Assembly (NCBI GenBank): GCA_033030425.1
Contig: JAUFSD010000013.1
Location: 620,001 to 684,000 of the forward strand
Length of the DNA: 64,000 nucleotides
DNA from: Verpa conica
Lineage: Eukaryota > Ascomycota > Pezizomycetes > Pezizales > Morchellaceae
Direction of reading: 5' to 3'
Under the pieces are notes generated by a model. That model searched no databases, was not told where the DNA came from, and saw nothing but the letters and a program-made list of their open reading frames with translations. This document shows, one piece after another, positions 22,461 through 34,888 of this stretch. Every line of letters starts with the position of its first letter. Position 1 is the first letter of the stretch. A program made the position numbers and the translations under genes.

Positions 22461-24019
22461 ATGGTTTACAGGCCTACTACAACTTGGTCATGGAGCTTTT
22501 TGCTCCTGGCTATAGTCCAGTCTTGCGCAGTACTTGGACTTGAAGGGTACGTTCATCACTTTCCCATCTCTGTGAGGCTGAAGACAAAGAGAAGAGGGAG
22601 AAAAAAAGAAAAAAAGAACCGCGTCTGGATAGAATTGGTTTTTTTTTAAATTTTTATCTACTTTTTCCTCTGAGACTGTACCAAAATGAAGACTAATGCG
22701 CGAGATGGAATCGGATAGATACGTATTTGCAAAGTTTCAAAACAATCTCGACACAGAGGTCATATCTCAAAAAGACCCAGATGCCTTCCAGGCTGCTCAG
22801 ACACGCACGATTCCAACGTGAGTTACTCATATCTCTCCTCCTATCCGCTTTTTTCTTTCTTTTTTTTGTAGATACGATGGCATGCGTATGCTGTACCTTC
22901 ATTTCTGCGGCTAACCGTGTGTTCCCCCTTTGTTAGTTATCTCACTCTCTTCATTTTCGCTCATATGTTTCTCGTGATTTTGTGTTATGATGCGCTGCGG
23001 CTGAAAAACACTATTCAAGTTATCGGTATTTGCATATTTAATGGAGCCATGCTCGTGTATGCCGCTATTCAGATGGATCAGATCAAAGATGCCAACAATT
23101 CTTTGAGAGAGCTGGGTGTCACTGCAGAGTACATAGAGCAGGGTAAAGTCGAGAAAGGTGCCCTCGAAGAAAACATTTGGCCCTATATACAACCGTCTTT
23201 GATTGCGATTCCTTGTATTATCGCCTTGTCAACCATCTTGATGTGCGTTGTTTGCTGGAAGCTCTACGACGAGTTTGCGTGGACAATCTACAAGCATATC
23301 AGTGCCGATTTGAGGATGAGGAAGAGATATCTTACTTTCCAGGTACGTCACTGTACCTGACTAGACTCTGCATGAATGTGGAACTAGCGCGATGCTCGCT
23401 TTAAATAGCAACTGCTAACAACGGGTTATAGATTTTCATTGCACTTCTCAAATTCGATTTCTTCTTCTTTGTAGGGTTTACTGTCCAGTTCATCGTCATC
23501 GTTGCTTCTACCACCGGCTATGTCACCAAACCAATTGGGGGTACCGACAAAGACTACGAGTTCTATCTCACGATTGTCGTGCTTCCGCTTACAATAGCAT
23601 TCTTGATCCTTGCAGCGTGGTGTACAAGAAGGGAGAAGAAGATTGCCATGGGATTTGTGGTCGTGATCTTTTTCGCAGCGCTGGCGTACTTCGTTTTCAA
23701 ATTAGTCAGGATGTATCAGACCAAATACGAGGACAGTTATAAACCCGCACGGCGAAGTTTAACAACTTTTGGTAAGTTCGAATACATTCTATACATTTTA
23801 GGGGGGGAGTATGTATACTAACATATAGTAGCGGTTATAACAATCATACTCATCATCCTCACTATATCCAACGCAATAGCCTGTATGGTCAACTTCGACA
23901 AGGGCCTAAAACCTCATATCACCCGACGGAAGATGTCCGACGAGGAAGAGAAGCACAGCATGACGGAGATGAGCAACCACGCTACTCACCCAATGCCCTC
24001 GCGAATGACGATCGATTAA
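22461..24019 (+). CDS. UPF0658 family Golgi membrane protein
   Basis: Five exons join in phase: 22461-22546, 22719-22817, 22937-23342, 23432-23771 and 23829-24019, giving 373 aa. The protein opens MVYRPTTTWSWSFLLLAIVQ, continues GLEGYVFAKFQNNLDTEVIS across the first junction and then carries six or seven hydrophobic helices, with the family landmark DALRLKNTIQVIGICIFNG and later YVTKPIGGTDKDYEFYLTI. The tail (KMSDEEEKHSMTEM) is cytosolic-type and acidic. The family is conserved in fungi (fission yeast UPF0658 Golgi apparatus membrane protein); its molecular function is not known. The start fits the conserved N-terminus. The last acceptor is a tandem NAG-NAG (ATAGTAG), which would add or drop one residue. 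Confidence 0.88.
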
Positions 24020-27000
24020 ATCCAAAAAATGTCCGGTACAAATGTTATCAACACGCTCTTTCACCTTAATGAGCTTTATTTCTAGCAAAATCTACCAAGG
24101 GAAAACATTCTCTAAATAGTGATGCAGTCAATAATTCTTAGATACGAGTACCATACAAAGCGACTGACAATCTTATAATTTTTCTTCGAGTCTTCACGCT
24201 TTACTAGGGCAAAGCGACTTTTTCTCATGTTCCATGTAGTAAAAAAATTGGGTGTATTTGAGCGGGGTTTTTGGTTTTGATTTTTTTCTTTTTTTTTTAC
24301 TTCTTTCTATTGATATCAATTCTGGGGGTTCTAACATTCTTCTTCTTTGCATGATTAATTTTACATGGTGTTCAAGTTCATTCTGTGTTGCTCTTTCTGT
24401 TCCTTATGTGTTTTGACTGCTTCGCTTCAGGGATACCCGGATTGAATCTGAGAGGCTGCTGCTGGAGCCTGCACGTTTTTGACGGATGCGATGGATTGGA
24501 TGTGGAGGGAACATTATTCTTCTCAACTTACGAAGATATTATCAGGTAGGGGTTAGGTTCATATGGGAATCACGCCAGCCCGTCTGAGTTTTGTTTTTTC
24601 TGGATGAGGAAGATATCCCCCGTCCGCTCCCGTCCGCCGGTGTACGGGAGACGAGGAAACGCTCCTCATGTGGAGTGAAAAGGGAAAAATCATATCCTTT
24701 TCTTTGTGGCTTTGTCACACTTTTATGGGGTTGTTTGGAATTGGATTGGTATGGGGTTTGAAGGGTAGGGAGAATGGATTGGGAGGGGTGATTGAACGAG
24801 TTTCCTTGTGTCTATTTTTTTCCTCTTCTTCTGTTTTATTTTATCTACTCTTGCTCTTCTGATCGAGAAAAATTTAGTTTTATCAAACTACTCTCATTTA
24901 TATCTTATCCCATTTCCTTATGTCAGCCACCCTTTGATACCATATGTTTGCGAAACCTACTCCAATTGGTACTTAAATTTTTGTATTCTGGAGTAACCTA
25001 GTTTTTTACCTTGCTTCTTTTTTGTCACCGTTGTGTGGGGTTATCATGACGAGTGATTGTGCTTTAATGTAGGTCCAACTCACACGCTCTTTACGCTCTT
25101 TAGCTCTCTTATTCCCTTGAATGTATCTGCGCTATTTTTCTATTTTCCATATTTCTAGTCATGTATGATAGAACTAATCTCTCCCTCTCTCCCTCAGAGT
25201 CTGGAACTCCAAGGAGAAAGTGTGGAAAGGAAAAGAAAAAAAATACGTGTACCTTGAATGATAAAAATCTCTGTCTACCGTTATGTTAATGTAAAAGTGG
25301 CACGTATAAATTAAGTATTCCAGAATTAAAATTAAAATTATTTGTTGATATCGTTTCCATGGCCACCGTTTCCATGGCACGCGTATTTGATTAGGAATCC
25401 TCCCCCCCCTTAAGATTACAAGAAAAAAACCGACCTACCCCCCGTTTCCTGAAAATGAGTATTTAATCGAGATCCGACCCGGGCTCGATGACGCGCACTC
25501 CATCCACTACCATGCCTGTCTGCCTATCTGGCTTACGTCCTGCATCCAAGGTGAGGGGGGGATACGGGCTTGTGCAACACACTGACTGATCGTATGCCGG
25601 GAATGTCACCGCGCCCGGCATAAGTTTTTTTTCCCTTCCCTCTTTTTTTTTTTGCATATGAAGAACGTTTCAAAATTTGGTCGTGTTTGGATTGGTGCAG
25701 GAAGGCTTGGGGAAGGGGAAGGGGGGGGGTACATTTATGCTTTATAATTTTTTTTATAATGGGGGGTGAGGGGTTAATTTGTTAGAGATGGAGATGGAGA
25801 TGGGGTCATGTTATTTAGGTAGGTCGGTTGGCGGTTAACTGGAGGAGGTTCTTTTCATGAGTGCTCACTCGAGTTTCGTGAGGCGCATTGCGGTTGTCTA
25901 GTCTGTATGCACAGTCAGTGTGCCTTTCCACACTCATTGGGAGAGGGGGAGGCATATGTTGGAAGTGTTTCTAGAACATATTCTTCTCCCCCCCCCCCGC
26001 GCCCTCCACCTCCTCTGCCTTCTGCTTCTCCTCTGCGCTGCTTAATTCTTACTTTTTTTCCCTTCTTGTCAGTCAGTGATGGGTCATTTAGCCAGGTTAT
26101 CCGCGCGGCATGTTTCACTCTACATTGGCGCTTAGTATCCTGGTTTTTAATGATGCGAAAACTCTTAGGAAATGGTCTGCCTGCCTGGCTGGACTGCAAA
26201 TTTGTTGGTATCCTGGGGGCTCATAGTTGGTCACTCGATAGCTTGGCGGGCTCACCGGGTGAAATTAGCTGTGTTCTTGACCTCTTATGGTTGGGTTAAA
26301 TAGACCGCTTGGATCTAAAACATAGGAGATATTGTTTTCAGTTCAAGTGTGCATGCATGCCTTGGCAATTGGTGGGAGAGAAGAAAAAGTATTCGCGCGG
26401 CTTAGATCTGAGTCAAGACACTGGAAATATAACCTTAAATATCCCATCAAGCGGGGAAGCCCAAGTCCCATGATCTGGCACACTACTTATTTGAGCATTC
26501 TTTAGAAACTGATGGGTCTTTGAGCCATTTACGGTAATAGGCTTTATACATAGAGAAGAAAGGGGTTTGGTATTTTCGTGGGGGCTGGGTGTTGCATCTA
26601 CATATATTTCTGCTTCAGTTTCTGTTGGTGTAATAAGCCAAGAAGCGTATTGGGGTCATTCTCTTTCTAGTTTAGCTAAATACACATTAGTGATATGTAT
26701 CTTTTTGATATTCTCCTAATGGTTTAGGACTTCTGTAGATCATACTCTCCCCCAAGACTAGTATTTGAAGATACGGAATATATATGGAAGGCATATAAGT
26801 ATTTCAATAGAATGTCCTTTTTATTATCTCTTAGTTCAATTATATACATACTTTTCCTTTTTTATAGGATGCTGTATATTGGCGAGTGATCACATGTGAT
26901 GTAGAGTCGTCTGACTACATGAACCGTCAGTCAGCTGGTTCCCCACCCATACATACCCACAACTCACTTGCTACTTTAGATTCTTCTCAGACTATATGAA

Positions 27001-29173
27001 GTATGGATGGCTGGAGATAGGTCGCTATACTCACCGACGGCAAATTCCCAGGGAGGCTCAGTCCCTATGGAAGTCTAGACGAACTCGACGCTGGGGCTCG
27101 GTTGCAAGAGCTCAGATATTTTCACCCATAATGACACGAACAAAAACAGTCGTCAAATCCATCCTGTTCTAACGTTCTAAAAGTAAGGCTGCAATAACTT
27201 GCTAATCCACTCAAAGATACCCGACAAGCAAAATTGATCCTGACATAAAGATGGATGATAGGTGAACAGCTATCCTAATGTAACCACTGAGTTATGCACC
27301 CATAAGTTAGTCGCCTCCGCCGGCTATTCTCCCAGATTATATTAAGCAGGTATAGCTCACAGGAGGGTGAGAGTGGAAGCAACGAGATATGTCGGTTGCG
27401 GTAGTATTTGCGGTATTGCAACTAGGGACGGATAGAATTGTAAACATACAAGGTAAAGCGAGCAAGATGATCATTCTGTTTGCTGATCTTGTGCCAAATT
27501 CCACCCATGGAGTGGTAAAGTTTTGGGGAGATTGGTAATCTTTAGGATACTTGGAGGCCTCTTCGGACCCCCCTTTTAATTTTTAGGAGGTTGTAAGTGT
27601 TTCTGGCGGTGCTTGTGTGGAGGTATTTCGTAAACCTAATTACTAAATATTCTCTGATAGTACCTAAATATCTACGGGGATATTGAACAAGTTGTTATAC
27701 TCGACCTATCTCAGAGAGGTAACCGCATGCATCTAAACCAATCTAGTACTTGCAGCTAATATAATGGTATCTAGAGGTAGGGGTGAACTTAAATAGCAAC
27801 AGGACCAAATTTTTCTTATTCCTAGACATTTAAAGTACTGGGGAATGTTAGTCTATGCGCTTAGTTCTAAGAACCATATCGAACATGGTGGGGCGTAAGC
27901 TGACTCCTATAAGAGGAGTTCTTATAGGAGTCAAGTAGGTCTGTCTTCTTATTTATTGCTAAGTATTTTCTAGGCGGGCGATGTGATATAATTTCTGATA
28001 CTTACATTTATCTATGTTATAATAGGTAAGACTACTCGGAGTTATTTTGAACTCGCATGAATGATAAAGCCTGATGGAGGTTGCTGCGAATGATTTAAAG
28101 GTACTGATATGCATAGCTGTGTGTTTTAGGTGTTCTCTGTCAACAATCATGAGACTAGAGGAGAGCAAGTTGAGGTCTTTCTGCCATTGGTCACGGAATT
28201 TGGGATAGTGGTGCAAAGGCATGTACCAATGTGTCTGTCTAAGAGTCTTATACATACTCTTAGATATCGGTATAGACTTTATGATGTAAAGTTAAAACGA
28301 TTGTCAACTCGATACGGGCGAGGAGCCAGAGGAGTGGAAGCTCTGATATGTGATAATTTCCCAGGTGTATATCAATAGGATCACCCTACTTTAACTTAAA
28401 AGACAATTATTGGTATAGATCTCCTTAGTATTTTTGATATATGGGCAGTGTTTTCGCAAGCTGGGGGGGTGCTGGCGCAGGGGTGCCTTTTATTATCAAA
28501 GCTAACTATGATAATCAAAGGGGAGAAAAATATACTTAAGCGCAAGTACCTCCGGCGTATTTGCATGACTAAGAGTTTGGGTAAGGAGTCTAGAGGTTAT
28601 TGCTTGCTGGAGCCTAGAGAGAATAGAGGGTGGTTTTTTAAAAGATTTTATGGTAGGATCGGGGTATAATACGGTGGTGACTAGGTGAAAAGGAAGTCTA
28701 AGGAGGAATATTGAATTAATTTGGACATAATATGAATTATCATCGGGCGCTTGAGGATATGTTTCTAGGATAAACGTATTTGGTATCTAACTTAACTATA
28801 TTATGGGTCTAATATTAACTTGTGTTAAGACTAAGGTGCCAGAGAATCACTCGGGGTAGTTGGTGGTTGAGGGGTCTGGAAAAGAAGTATCTATTCGAAT
28901 GATAGTAGCTAATCGTAGAACTATAGTATTAAGTTCAGGGTACATGAAATAACTGAGAAATGGCATTTAGATTGCTAGGGAGTATAGATAGAGGTAACAA
29001 GCAGTGTAGTCTACGAGGCGGCCTCTCGCAGCCTTGTGGACCATACTAGTAACAAATGATAGATATAGAATATTAGGAAAGAAAGATATTAGGGCTAAGG
29101 AAATAACTATCTCTCTATAGAATATACCAGTAATACGCCTCTCCCTCGGTCCAGACCCTGTTAGTACTATTTG
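24020..29173. other. Gene-poor stretch of about 5 kb
   Basis: Nothing supportable is coded here. It contains T- and C-homopolymers (near 25630 and 25990), a small direct repeat of CCGTTTCCATGGC near 25350-25380, and a perfect hairpin at 27902-27932. ORFs between 27.9 and 28.7 kb lack motifs and are mutually overlapping on both strands. I see no intact transposon. Confidence 0.5.
27902..27932. repeat. Perfect hairpin, 13-bp stem and 5-nt loop
   Basis: GACTCCTATAAGA at 27902-27914 is followed by GGAGT and by the exact reverse complement TCTTATAGGAGTC at 27920-27932. It has no terminator-like context and may be a transposon end or footprint. Confidence 0.6.
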
Positions 29174-32100
29174 CTACTGTACCCTCATAACCCGTAGGCG
29201 TTTTGCACTTTTTACTTCGTCAGCTCCTCTATTACTATTTCCTACATAGCCGGGGGCCCTCTTGAGCAAGAGAAGTATATTTGAAAACTCTGTATAATGT
29301 GATGGTGCTCGCCCATGAATATCTAGTGCTGAAGAATCCGCCCCATTTTCAAGTAGTAGCCTAACTATCATCTCGTAACCACCACATACGGCTTCGTGTA
29401 ATGGTGTTTGTCCGAACTTGTCTTGAATCGAGACGGAGGCTCCTTTCTCAATTAATAGTCTGGCCATTGTTTCGTGCCCTTCAGATGCTGCCTCGTGTAA
29501 TGGTGTTTGTCCGTCGTTATCCGGGATCGAGATAGCAGCACCGTTCTCAATCAGTAACCGGGCAAATTCTTCCTGATTCCAGAATATCGCCTCGTGGAGG
29601 GCAGTTCGTCCATTTTTGTCTTTCGGAAAGTAATCTACATAGTTACCAAGGGGCAGCTGGACATTTACTCGCCCTTTGGAAAGTTCATCATGTGTCGAGG
29701 GATTGTCTGAGATAGCGGTTATAACATGGTTCTGAAGTAGAAGTTGGATAATCTCTTTGTGTCCCTCAAGAACCGCTTTATGGAGTGCCGTTTGTCCACT
29801 GTTATCCTGGGCCGAGGGTTCGGCTCCTTTATCAAGCAAAAGCTTTACTATAGCTTTGTGCCCTCGCTCTGCCGCTTCGTGTAGGGGTACTAATCCATCG
29901 CAGTCATGAATAGAGTAACTCGCCCCGTTTTCGAGTAGAAGTCGAACGATTTGAATACCATTTTCGCCCTCCAGGCACGCTGCACCGTGCAACGCCGTTC
30001 GGCCGTCCAGGTCTTGAATTGAAAGGTCGCTTGATACTCCCTTTTCAATTAGGAGTCGTATGATTCTCGTGTCTCCCCGAAATGAGGCCCAATGTAAGGC
30101 AGACATTCCTCGCTGATCTAGTATCGACATGTCCGCTCCCTCCTCAAGCAGTAGTCGGGTCATTCTTTCGTCGCCCTTAATAACTGCTTCATGTAGTGGA
30201 GTTTCTCCACTAGTTCTTCGCACCGAAAGAGTGGCCCCTTTTCCAATTAATAGTCGAACCACCTCTTCCTTCCCCCAGATTACCGCTCTTTGCAAAACTG
30301 TCACCCCATTTTTATCCCGAATAGTGAGATCTGCGCCTTTTTCAAGTAGTAATAGGACAACGTTTGTGTGCCCTCCAGATGCTGCCAAGTGCAGTGCAGT
30401 GCGTTCGGAATTATCTAAGGCAGATATGTCTGCGCCTTCCTTAAGGAGAAACCTGACGGCTGATAGGTGTCCCCAGGATGCTGCTATATGCAATGGGTGC
30501 CTTTCTTTTGGGAATTTGTTGAAACGGGTGAAGTACTGTTGATGGCGTTTCCGGCAGCAACTGACTTGAAGGTACGAAGATATGTTACCCACATGTCCAA
30601 GGAATGTAAGAATAATTTTCGTCGTTAAACGCTCATTACAAGCTTTAAGATGTGAAACCAATTGGGAGGCAGCATAGTCTAGGAAGGGATGCATCTCAAG
30701 TCGGTATTTGAGCGAGCCACTAGACTTGCAGGCGCCTACGGCAAAGGTGTCGAACGAGAGGTAGGTTGTGCACACCATAGCCAGCCTGAGCTCTGCGTCT
30801 TCAGGCACTATATGATTATTAATAAGATATTCTTGAACTGTGTAATGGGCAAGGCGGATTGTATTTGTGCTTTCGTCTATCGTGACCAAGCCAGCGCATA
30901 CATCAAGTAAAGTTGTCCTATCTGGTAGGTCTGACTCGTCAAGCTCATATCTTTCGGGCTCGACAGATACTGCGACCCGAATCTCTTCAACTGTGAGAGT
31001 CCGGCGGGCTGTGACGAGCCATGATAGGATATTCAGAGCCAGATTGACACAGCTTTTGGACTGTCTCAATAAATTATCCATAGCTCTGTCGTAAAAGGGG
31101 TCCAAATGTCCTTCTTCACTAGAGAAACTCTTGAGCTTATTTAACGCTGTCAGGATTTGTTTTGTCGTAGTCTGCTGGCAAAGATGCTCGATATGCAAAC
31201 GGACAAGCAAGAACCTAAGTCAATTGAAGGGACATGGGGGTCAGCCCTTTATACGAGTGACTAAGGACGGTGGGAATGTAGTCTCGTGCCTAGCCCCAAT
31301 GGTTGATTTTGCTGCGCAGCTACGGTGACGCAGCAAACTATGTCGTAGGAGATGGGCATGAGACTAGTGGGAACGCTACTTACATTCCTTTCGCGCACTC
31401 CACGAGTTCGGAAATAATTCTATCTTCATAGTTACCATCTTTCACCAGACGCCTCGCTCGCGGGGTTTCGGCTATCCTCTGCTGTATATAGATTTTGATA
31501 TCTTCCTCCTGTGCTGAAAGTTCGATCTTTGCAGCATCACGGAGTGAATACTGAATGTCTTCCGGATATGGTCGACTGGTTAAAAATAGGCTGAAGTTAT
31601 GCTTCCCCTGGGACATACATTGGAATAGTGGAAGGAGTTCGTTCCGTTGATTTTCTTGCTGACATTCATCAAGTGCATCAAAGACAAGAAATGTTCGACT
31701 GAATTGCTTTGAGGCCGAAACAAGAACAAGGTATAGTTCTTCAAGAGTTGGGTTTTCACCTTGTGGCTTGAGCCTATCGTACAAACTTTCAAGGGCTGAC
31801 AGTGCAGGGGAGTCAGGTTTTCGATAGAGTAGTTGCTTGACCAAGCTGGCTAGAACTTGAATAGGCTTCTGTTGTTCACGTTCTTTAAAATCGAAATAGG
31901 TATATGCTATCCCATAGTTTTCCGTTTCTGCTAGGAGTTGTAGATGGCTGATCACAAAAGAGCTAGGATAGCTATTAGTATATGGTTTCTTAGGCGTGAA
32001 GATTTATTACCTCAAAAAAGTCTTTCCAGCGCCAGGGATCCCGTAACCCCAGAGTAGTTTATAATCTGGATGGCCCTTCACCCAGTTATGAAACTCGGTT

Positions 32101-32864
32101 TTTCTCAGGAGCCATTTCCCTGTATTTTTGTGTCTTTTACTGTTGGTCTCAGCGTGTATTTTGTCAAACGGCTCCGGACCTAGCCACTTGAGCATTTTCC
32201 GGCGCTTTTCGGCTGGTAACCAAGTTAGCCTGAAGTTTTAACCGGATAAACTAGTTATCTAATCATGATTAGCTTCTTACCTATGCGGAGGGCGTCAGCT
32301 CTTTGTCCCCGGGAGTCCTGGGTTGCTGACTGGACTCGAGATTCTTGCTGGAGATCTTGAAGAATAAGGTTGATATTGCCGGTGCATGATTCAATTTCTT
32401 TTGATAAACATCTAATAAAACGTCAGTATACATGGATGGAAATAATTCTTATAAGCTTACATATGATCTACGGTTAAAGCAAGTACAAAGAGACTCTTAT
32501 ATCTTTCAATCCGTGAGATTTGCTGTATCATTTCTTTCTCTTTCAAAGGCCATTTAAGGCTATAAATAACTCCTTTGAACCCGTCTCGGGGCTCAAGCCT
32601 TGACTTCAGTACGTCTAGCTCTAGAGAACACTTCTTAAGTGGATCATCGAGCTTCTGTATTGCTATAGTGTTTGGATTCTTCTCCGTATAGTCGTGCAAA
32701 GCTTCAAGGGCTTTCCCAAGAGAGTTGAGTTCGTCTAGCAGCTCTCGGAGGTGCTTAGGTGCTCGTATTGCTCCGTTGATATACCCATAGCCCAAAGTGG
32801 CCACTTTCCCTGTAATATGGACGAGGGCGATAATGCTCACTGTAAAACTTATGGGCTCCGCCAT
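29174..32864 (-). CDS. NLR-like STAND protein: Helo-like N-terminus, NACHT NTPase, ankyrin repeats
   Basis: Five minus-strand exons join in phase: 32864-32461, 32411-32281, 32212-32011, 31962-31384 and 31214-29174, giving 1118 aa. The ATG (MAEPISFTVSIIALVHI) is the typical start of fungal STAND proteins with the Helo-like N-terminal domain; upstream only a TTG is in frame. The NACHT domain has Walker A at about residue 237-243 (GIPGAGKT) and Walker B at about 336-347 (TFLVFDALDEC), followed by the usual winged-helix segment (LNILSWLVTARRTLTVEEI). From about residue 675 there are about eleven ankyrin units (for example GQTPLHEAASEGHETMARLL). Proteins of this architecture sense ligands through the repeats and, by oligomerising through NACHT, trigger incompatibility or defence-type responses. 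This copy appears intact. Confidence 0.88.
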
Positions 32865-34020
32865 GTCTAGTAAAATTGAAGCTTCTGGAGCTGACAATTA
32901 GAAAATTCTTCCTTTAAACAATTTAAACTGTAAGGTCTTAGATTCTATGTAAAATTCAAAGTAGGCAGAGAAGATCAAGGCTAGTGGCTTATAACTACTC
33001 TCTAGAGAGTTAAACTCACCTGGAGAATCTCTGGAGCTCCTCTGAAAATTCAACTAAGTGGATGTGCAATTATTGAAGGGGTGATGTTGAAAGGTCGGAT
33101 GAGTTGGTCATGGTGCCTGCTATATATATTGAAGCGAGGTATCATGAAATGTTTTAAACTATTAGGGTTTAGGTTTACCTAGCCTGCATTGGTAGATTTG
33201 AGTCGAATCGAGTACACCGTGCTTCGCTTTGGAAAAGCAATCATAAAAGATCAGTTCTAGATTCTTCAAATTGACAGTCTAGTGGGCGCAGCCAGTCTTG
33301 TTTCTAGCCTCACTGTATTCTACTAATCGGATAGCTGGTAAGCGATGCGCAGCAGGACGTTGGGTATGGGGCTGAGTATGGATTAAGGCGCGACCCATAC
33401 CAATCCTGGAAACTGTAATAAAATTTTGTAAAATCACATGTCTCTATGCACTAATAGTTATCGCAATCAAATGCCTAGAGTTAAGGGTAGTAGTAGGCTG
33501 GCGAGTGAGTTTCTGTGAAGATATATTATTAATTTCAGGTTCGCACTTGGAGGCTCTTATTTCTTCTGTATTGGGTGTAGGCTCTATTTCTGTAACAATG
33601 TTAGTGTGTGTTAACAGGTTTAGAATCAATAAAGGAATTTAGTGGACTGTACTGCTTCAACCTCCATTGGTTACTACACTTACTCTTTACCTTGTTTGGT
33701 CTCGTTCTACACGTTGGTAACCAAGTTATCGTTGGTAAAGAATAATATGATTTGTACTATAGATTCACTTATAAAGACTTGGTCGATCAACAGATAAGAA
33801 AAAAATCTGCTTGAATAACTGTGGGCCATGTTACTAGACTACATGGGATAAAATAAAAGAAAAAGTGTATATAAAAGAGTGTCAAGAATACAAAGCAGAC
33901 CTGCAAAAGAAAGTAGAAGTAACGAGTGGCAAAGAAAAAAGAAAAAAATTCTTGGGCTTGGATATTGCATTTCACAAACGTTCTTATCCCACAAAAAGAT
34001 CTCGGACTGGATAAACAAAC
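32865..34020. other. Upstream region of the NLR-like gene, nothing recognised
   Basis: This AT-rich divider lies between the NLR-like gene and the zinc-finger pair. No supported ORF. Presumed promoter of the NLR-like gene near 32865-33120. Confidence 0.45.
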
Positions 34021-34888
34021 CTACAAAACCTCCTCCTCTTCGCGACTAGCTTCACCTCCATTTCCGCTAGTCTGGCTAGCCTTGCCATGACCATTTCCAA
34101 ACCGTTTCGGGGATTTAGGGATATCCATTCTATGGACCAATCTCATATGCTGGTGGAGGTTACTAGGACGTTTAAAACCTTTCTCACGCTTGCAAGTGGC
34201 AATAGGGCACTTCAATAACGTTTTTGCCGGCAAGTGAACATCCTCACAATGGCGGTTGACAATTGTTGCTACCAAGGCAAGAGATCAATACCCCTCTTCC
34301 GTTCTTGGAGCATGAATGTGGGCCGCTATAAGTCTCAATTAGCTTCAACAAGATGAATAAGTGGGGTAAAATGTGAGGCTACATGAGATTTCCACCACAT
34401 TTCCTATCGCATTGGAGCTCTGGTATATTATGGGCTGCATCGTTATGATTCACTGGGATAGGCCTTGGGGAGCCGTGGTTGTGAAGCTGGTCCTGGAATG
34501 CAAGTTGGTCTTGTTCTCCAAGTCCATTGATACCGCCATTGAGGGAGTTGTACTCGAGTTCATCAAGAGGTAATAATTGGAATACAAGATTATTATCTGG
34601 GGGAAGATCGACGTAGTGGAACTGGGGTTGTTCCATAAGCCCATCGATACCAAGGGGATTATCTGGGGGAAGATCGACGTAGTGGAACTGGGCTTGCTCC
34701 CCAAGTCTATCGGTACCGCCGTTGGGGAAGTTGTACTGGAGTTCATCAAGGGGCAATAACTGCAATGCAAGGGAATTATGTGAGGGAAGGTCGGACACCC
34801 CGGAGGTGCAGTTGGGCCTCGTCCTAAGTTAGTAAAAAAAAAAAGAGATTCACCTATCCTGCAGCTGCAACTCCATGCTTTGAGACAT
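34021..34888 (-). pseudogene. C2H2 zinc-finger gene, copy A, broken by a 29-nt deletion
   Basis: The model is three minus-strand exons, 34888-34854 (MSQSMELQLQD), 34823-34383 and from 34325 on, with splice sites in phase. Exon 2 encodes a proline/aspartate-rich linker with an internal duplication (FHYVDLPPDN occurs twice). Exon 3 should encode two C2H2 fingers as in the neighbouring copy B (35871-37021). Here the first finger is cut: after CLGSNNC the frame reads into a stop, while NRHCEDVH of the same finger follows in another frame. Alignment to copy B shows 29 nt missing. The second finger (CPIATCKREKGFKRPSNL, then HMRLVH) is intact but out of frame. Unless unusual splicing rescues it, the gene is dead or makes a finger-less product. 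Confidence 0.75.
34592..34692. repeat. 66-bp-period internal duplication in zinc-finger copy A
   Basis: An identical 35-nt stretch occurs at 34592-34626 and 34658-34692, so the period is 66 bp, exactly 22 codons. It keeps the reading frame and encodes the doubled FHYVDLPPDN motif. Confidence 0.8.

Noticed and set aside
25907..26299. 130-codon plus-strand ORF
   Set aside because: Contains a poly-C derived proline run and no recognisable domain; composition like the spacer around it.
27959..28669. ORFs suggestive of retroelement remnants
   Set aside because: No reverse transcriptase, integrase or LTR signature could be identified.
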